Assembly: GCA_025766275.1 (NCBI GenBank)
Contig: JAFKAC010000002.1
Span: 744,001-808,000, forward strand
Direction: 5' to 3'
From: Lactarius indigo
Taxonomy: Eukaryota > Basidiomycota > Agaricomycetes > Russulales > Russulaceae
DNA length: 64,000 nucleotides
Positions 60,569 through 64,000 of this stretch are shown piece by piece. A program made the position numbers and the translations under genes. Within the stretch, counting starts at the first letter, position 1; every line of letters begins with the position of its first letter. Under the pieces are notes generated by a model, which saw only the letters and a list, made by a program, of their open reading frames with translations, did no database searches and had not been told where the DNA came from.

Positions 60569-61622
60569 ATGGCCTCCAGAAGGCCAAAACCTGAGATTGG
60601 GTCTATGTCCGGTGAGTACTCCGAGTCGCCAGTATCATCATGATGGCACTATGATAAAACACTCTTGCACAAAAGATCCATCACCCACGTTGTTGCCTAC
60701 CAACGATCCGATCCCAAGAATAGATACGGAGCACATGGGTGTGCCTCTATACGCTTTTGGGCGGTGACACCGCTTCGTCAGTACTGAAGCTTAGGGTACG
60801 ACAGAGCATCCGACCTCTATTCCTTTACTGTCGCACTTCTCTATTGGTACGACAAAGAGAGAGGAAAGTATTCAAGACGATGCCCATGGTTATCCATCTG
60901 AGTGAGTTACTTAACCTTACTCCTTCAATATAATCAATTCATGGTACGTCTAGACTCGCACTCCTAACTGCTTTTTCAAAGCTGTGAGATGAAACGCTTG
61001 ATGGTACCTTCGCGCGCCTTGATACCTTTTTCTAGCGATGTCCATAGCTCAGACTCAGATGACTATGATCAGACAAAACACCCAACACATACTCGAACAG
61101 GCGACAAAACAAGGGTTGTCTCTCTCCCTACCCGATCCACCCTTCGGCCAACTTACTCCCTCGGCCGCGATGCGAGTGCTTCACCTCCAAGAATCCCTTC
61201 GCCTCAGCAAGGGCCACCCGATCCGTCCGTGTCAAAGACATACTCATTTGTGTCACTTCCTGGAAACGCAGTAAGAAAACGTCCCCGTCGACGCTATGAC
61301 GAGATCGAGCGTCTTTATAATTGCTCTTGGGCGGGCTGTAATAAGAGCTATGGTACACTCAATCACCTCAACGCGCACATAGTTATGGCACACCATGGGA
61401 CTAAGCGAACTCCTGCTGGTGAGTTTTTAGAACTTTTTTCAAAAATCTGGACATCTAATTTAAGGCATGTCGACCAGAATTTAAGGAGCTCAGAAAGCAA
61501 TGGCGCAAGGCCAAAAAGGACGAAACAGAACAACATTCGGCACGGCCAGATTCGTCTGTTCGTCCCCCTGGTCGCTCCATCATGAACCGATCTTCCGCTG
61601 GAGAAATTAGAGAAACTGACAG
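60569..61622 (+). CDS. C2H2 zinc-finger protein with YDTF-type tail (YDTF domain deleted)
   Basis: The promoter region (about 60300-60568) matches that of YDTF-E. The ATG at 60569 (MASRRPKPEIGSMS) is fused, by loss of nearly the whole YDTF domain, to the shared tail exon. Further exons keep phase: DPSPTLLPTNDPIPRIDTEH, EHPTSIPLLSHFSIGTTKRE, ESIQDDAHGYPSD, then an intron (60902-61035) and DVHSSDSDDYDQTKHPTHTR. This leads into RKRPRRRYDEIERLYNCSWA and a single C2H2 finger (CSWAGC...LNHLNAHIVMAHHG), then TPAEFKELRKQWRKAKKDE after a last intron. The finger plus EFKELRKQWRKAKK is a known agaricomycete transcription-factor type. The C-terminus (SAGEIRETDR, stop at about 61622) reads into NLR remnant sequence, so the true end may be lost. 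Confidence 0.65.
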
Positions 61623-62075
61623 ATGAAGGGGCTCGAATGGCGAGTGCAGAAGGTCTTAACGGTTGCCGTCGATGAGAAATTGGGGAGAGGACAGAGTGTC
61701 TCCGCGCGTATTGCTCTGGCGCTCGTCGTTTCTTCCCACTCCTGGTATGATAGCGTGTTCGAAGAGCGTTTTGTTAGGGAAGCTGTACAGTATCTCGGCT
61801 TATACATAACCGGAAATTCATTATGTTAACTGGCTCCACTATCGTTGAAGAAAACACTAGCGGACGGGCCAACCTTGGCGGCATACTTCTATTTCGACTC
61901 CATTGATACCAGAAAGCAGGAAATCCGCGGTCAACTCTCGTCACTCCTCGTCCAGCTGTTCGACAAATTCGACTCAACAGTGATGGCTCACAGAGCTACC
62001 AAGGACATAGTTGTCTGTGGATGTGATTGTTGGCCACCAGGGACGACGCAAGAGTCACTGCCTCGGATAGAGTAA
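61600..62075 (+). pseudogene. decayed Goodbye/NACHT remnant
   Basis: LEKLEKLTDEGARMASAE equivalents (about 61600-61650) match the end of the Goodbye domain of NLR2. LAAYFYFDSIDTRKQEIRGQ and LSSLLVQLFDKFD (about 61875-61970) match the NACHT region after the P-loop. P-loop and Walker B are absent. Confidence 0.75.
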
Positions 62076-62090
62076 GCGGACGTGCAAACA

Positions 62091-62330
62091 CTACTCGGTT
62101 GCCATCGCCTTGAGAGAATGTCCTAAAGCTGAGGAAGAGCATGTCGAACTGTCGCAGAGCTGGATAAGGAGGCGATGGCATTCGCGGATATCCCGTTTTG
62201 TGGCATATTTTGAGTCGAAACAGAAGTATACCATCAACGCTGACCCGGTCGCTCGTTTTCGAGTCCCGTCTTCTTCAATGATCGTAACATAAACTTTCCG
62301 GGGCAAACACAGCTGTGTGGAACCAACGCC
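62091..62330 (-). pseudogene. inverted NACHT fragment
   Basis: The minus strand reads VTIIEE...GSALMVYFCFDSKYATKR and DIRECHRLLIQLCDSSTCSS, the same NACHT segment as in the neighbouring remnant but in the opposite orientation. No other part of an NLR is recognisable around it. Confidence 0.65.
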
Positions 62331-63030
62331 CGAACGATTACAATTTCAGGGATCCACCTAGGAGGAAAATCAACATCTGCTGAAGGTGTAAAACAGGGGG
62401 AAATAAATACTTTCCTGGTAGATCCAGACAAAGGAACAATTTTTTAAGATTGTAACCGATGGAAAGGTTGGAAGAGTGGCTCCTTTTCAGGGGTTGCTTT
62501 GCGCACGGCTGGTGAAGGAATTCATGCGTTCGTGACTCACATGTGGGTACTAGTAAGAAGTAGCGACTCACGCAAGATTTTCCCTCTCACCTTCAAGCCA
62601 GATGAACACAAAACGATGTTTACGCACCCTCGCTGTTCCTCATGCTATTATCAACCCCACGTACGACCTCCTCAACCTTCTCGAGGCCTTCCTTGACACT
62701 GTATGAAATGTCTAAGTAGAGCAAACAAAGCAGATCAGACTCATGAGACCGAGGGAACTGGGAGAACCTGTTGTTACCTACAGGAGCTTTCCTATCACCC
62801 ACGAGCCTCACATACCCACGAATAGTACGATAGAGAAAAATAGGTTGGAAAAATCACGTAGACGTGACCAACATTGAGTCTGAGGAGAACGAATAGGAAC
62901 AGTGGTCACTGAGCGAGTCATGCAGCGGAGAGGTCGATTTCCAAAATAAGGTAACCGTTATCAGACATAAAATATTACATTTCTCAGTTCCAGGAACTGA
63001 GACGCTGTCACTCAGCCTCTTTCCGAGTCA
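62331..63030. other. intergenic
   Basis: No supported gene. The last ~100 bp is the presumed promoter of copy F. Confidence 0.4.
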
Positions 63031-64000
63031 ATGGCATACCACTATGACACTTATCGTGAGGAACTCGGAAAAGCGTATCCTGGTTTCGGCTACGCCCTGT
63101 GGGAGCCGGACCCGGGAGAACAGAGCCCTCCTGTTGGGGTTGGCGACGTCGGTTTCATTCGCGAAGGCAGATTTCACCGCCTGTTCAACGCTCTACTCCC
63201 GGCAGACGATCCATCCCATGAAATTTTCGGCGTACCGGCGGATCATAAACCACTTCGGCTCAGCGTGCCGAATCATATCAATCGTGGAGCCCTCGCACCC
63301 AACGCGTTCTACTCTTATGGGGTCACCATGGTTTCTGGTGGATTTGGGGTACTCGCCGCAACGTATACAATCTGCACGTCATCTCGAAATTTGCCGCATC
63401 GCTGACGTCTCTTCAGGACAATGGGGTCTGCGGAGGTTTCGTTCTCGTGCACGAGGAAGCGCGGGGCCGTATTGTCCTTTCCCGTGGTAGCTCGGCGTGA
63501 AGACACCGTCAGTCAGGATCATTTCCGCAAATGGATTATCAGGCACGTCGACTCCTGGTTTGCCTTTACGCAAGTGCACGGACTGGGGATAGAGATGGAA
63601 GACATAGTTCTAGTCACTGGGTGTCATCACACAAGATCTTGGACTAATATCGCTTTCAATGAGGTTCAGACCGGTGCACAGTTATCTCTCAAGGTTGATG
63701 TCGCCGACTCTTTGGGCGCTAACATCAATTGGGGAGTTTCGAACGTCCGTATTCATGGGACGGTGCACAATCAGGGCCCAAGCGGTGAGGTATGTGGCGC
63801 GCAGGTCGCAATTTCCCGGTGGATACTGAAAAGCTTCTACGCCTTTCCATTAGAACCTACCTGAAAACCAATGCATATTTGTCCGAGGATTTCGTGTCAA
63901 ACGTACCCTCAAAATATTTCCGAGAGTAAAAGGAGCAGCAGAACCTACTCCAGACTCAAGTGGGAGTGACGACGAGCCGGAGACGGAAGCGGTGTCGATA
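63031..64000 (+). CDS. YDTF-domain protein, copy F (runs off the window)
   Basis: HYDTYREELGKAYPGFGYAL, VGDVGFIREGRFHRLFNALL, an intron ending about 63416, SAEVSFSCTRKRGAVLSFPV, EMEDIVLVTGCHHTRSWTNI, LSLKVDVADSLGANINW, then after another intron NLPENQCIFVRGFRVKR-type sequence and SSGSDDEPETEAVSI at the window edge. It is closest to copy E. The C-terminal module lies outside the window. Confidence 0.72.

Noticed and set aside
1..64000. tRNA, rRNA or CRISPR features
   Set aside because: None recognised by eye. CRISPR is not expected in a fungal nuclear genome; a tRNA scan would be needed to exclude tRNAs.

Overview
The window is nuclear DNA from a mushroom-forming basidiomycete (Agaricomycetes). 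Genes are dense and broken by many 50-65 bp GT-AG introns. Families typical of this class appear: a DUF6534 membrane protein, a copper radical oxidase, Goodbye-NACHT-ankyrin NLRs, an alpha-kinase, and a 'YDTFREQ...HALWEPDPG' protein that I recognise only as a common uncharacterised agaricomycete family (called the YDTF domain here; the label is mine).

0-23 kb is conserved chromosome: a DUF6534 gene (-), mitoribosomal mS38/COX24 (-) diverging from IML2 (+), URI/BUD27-like (-) diverging from PNO1 (+), and a copper radical oxidase (-) diverging from ADE4 (+). About 3.0-8.38 kb and 12.35-13.9 kb show no supportable gene. Several of these genes (URI, oxidase, ADE4, end of IML2) can be read only if single extra bases are ignored, and nearly every break has the same sign. 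This looks more like insertion-biased sequence error than decay, but the sequence alone cannot settle it.

23-64 kb is a rapidly rearranging accessory block. It holds six YDTF genes plus one internally deleted copy, joined to different C-terminal modules: a P-loop GTPase (two copies), a Goodbye-NACHT-ankyrin NLR (one in-phase fusion), or a C2H2 zinc finger. It also holds a free-standing NLR, broken NLR pieces on both strands, and two decayed partial ADE4 copies that sit just upstream of YDTF genes and mark segmental duplication.

A TIR-bounded mobile element of about 10.0 kb (29396-39419) is inserted in this block. It carries an intact rve-type integrase gene, an intact alpha-kinase gene with an N-terminal Cys cluster, and captured fragments of host genes ROT1 and MAM33. 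A hAT-like MITE is nested in its right TIR.

The two most notable candidates are (1) modular exchange of effector domains behind one N-terminal domain at a shared intron, with exon fossils left inside introns, and (2) the integrase/alpha-kinase element. All functional statements for the YDTF domain are inference.
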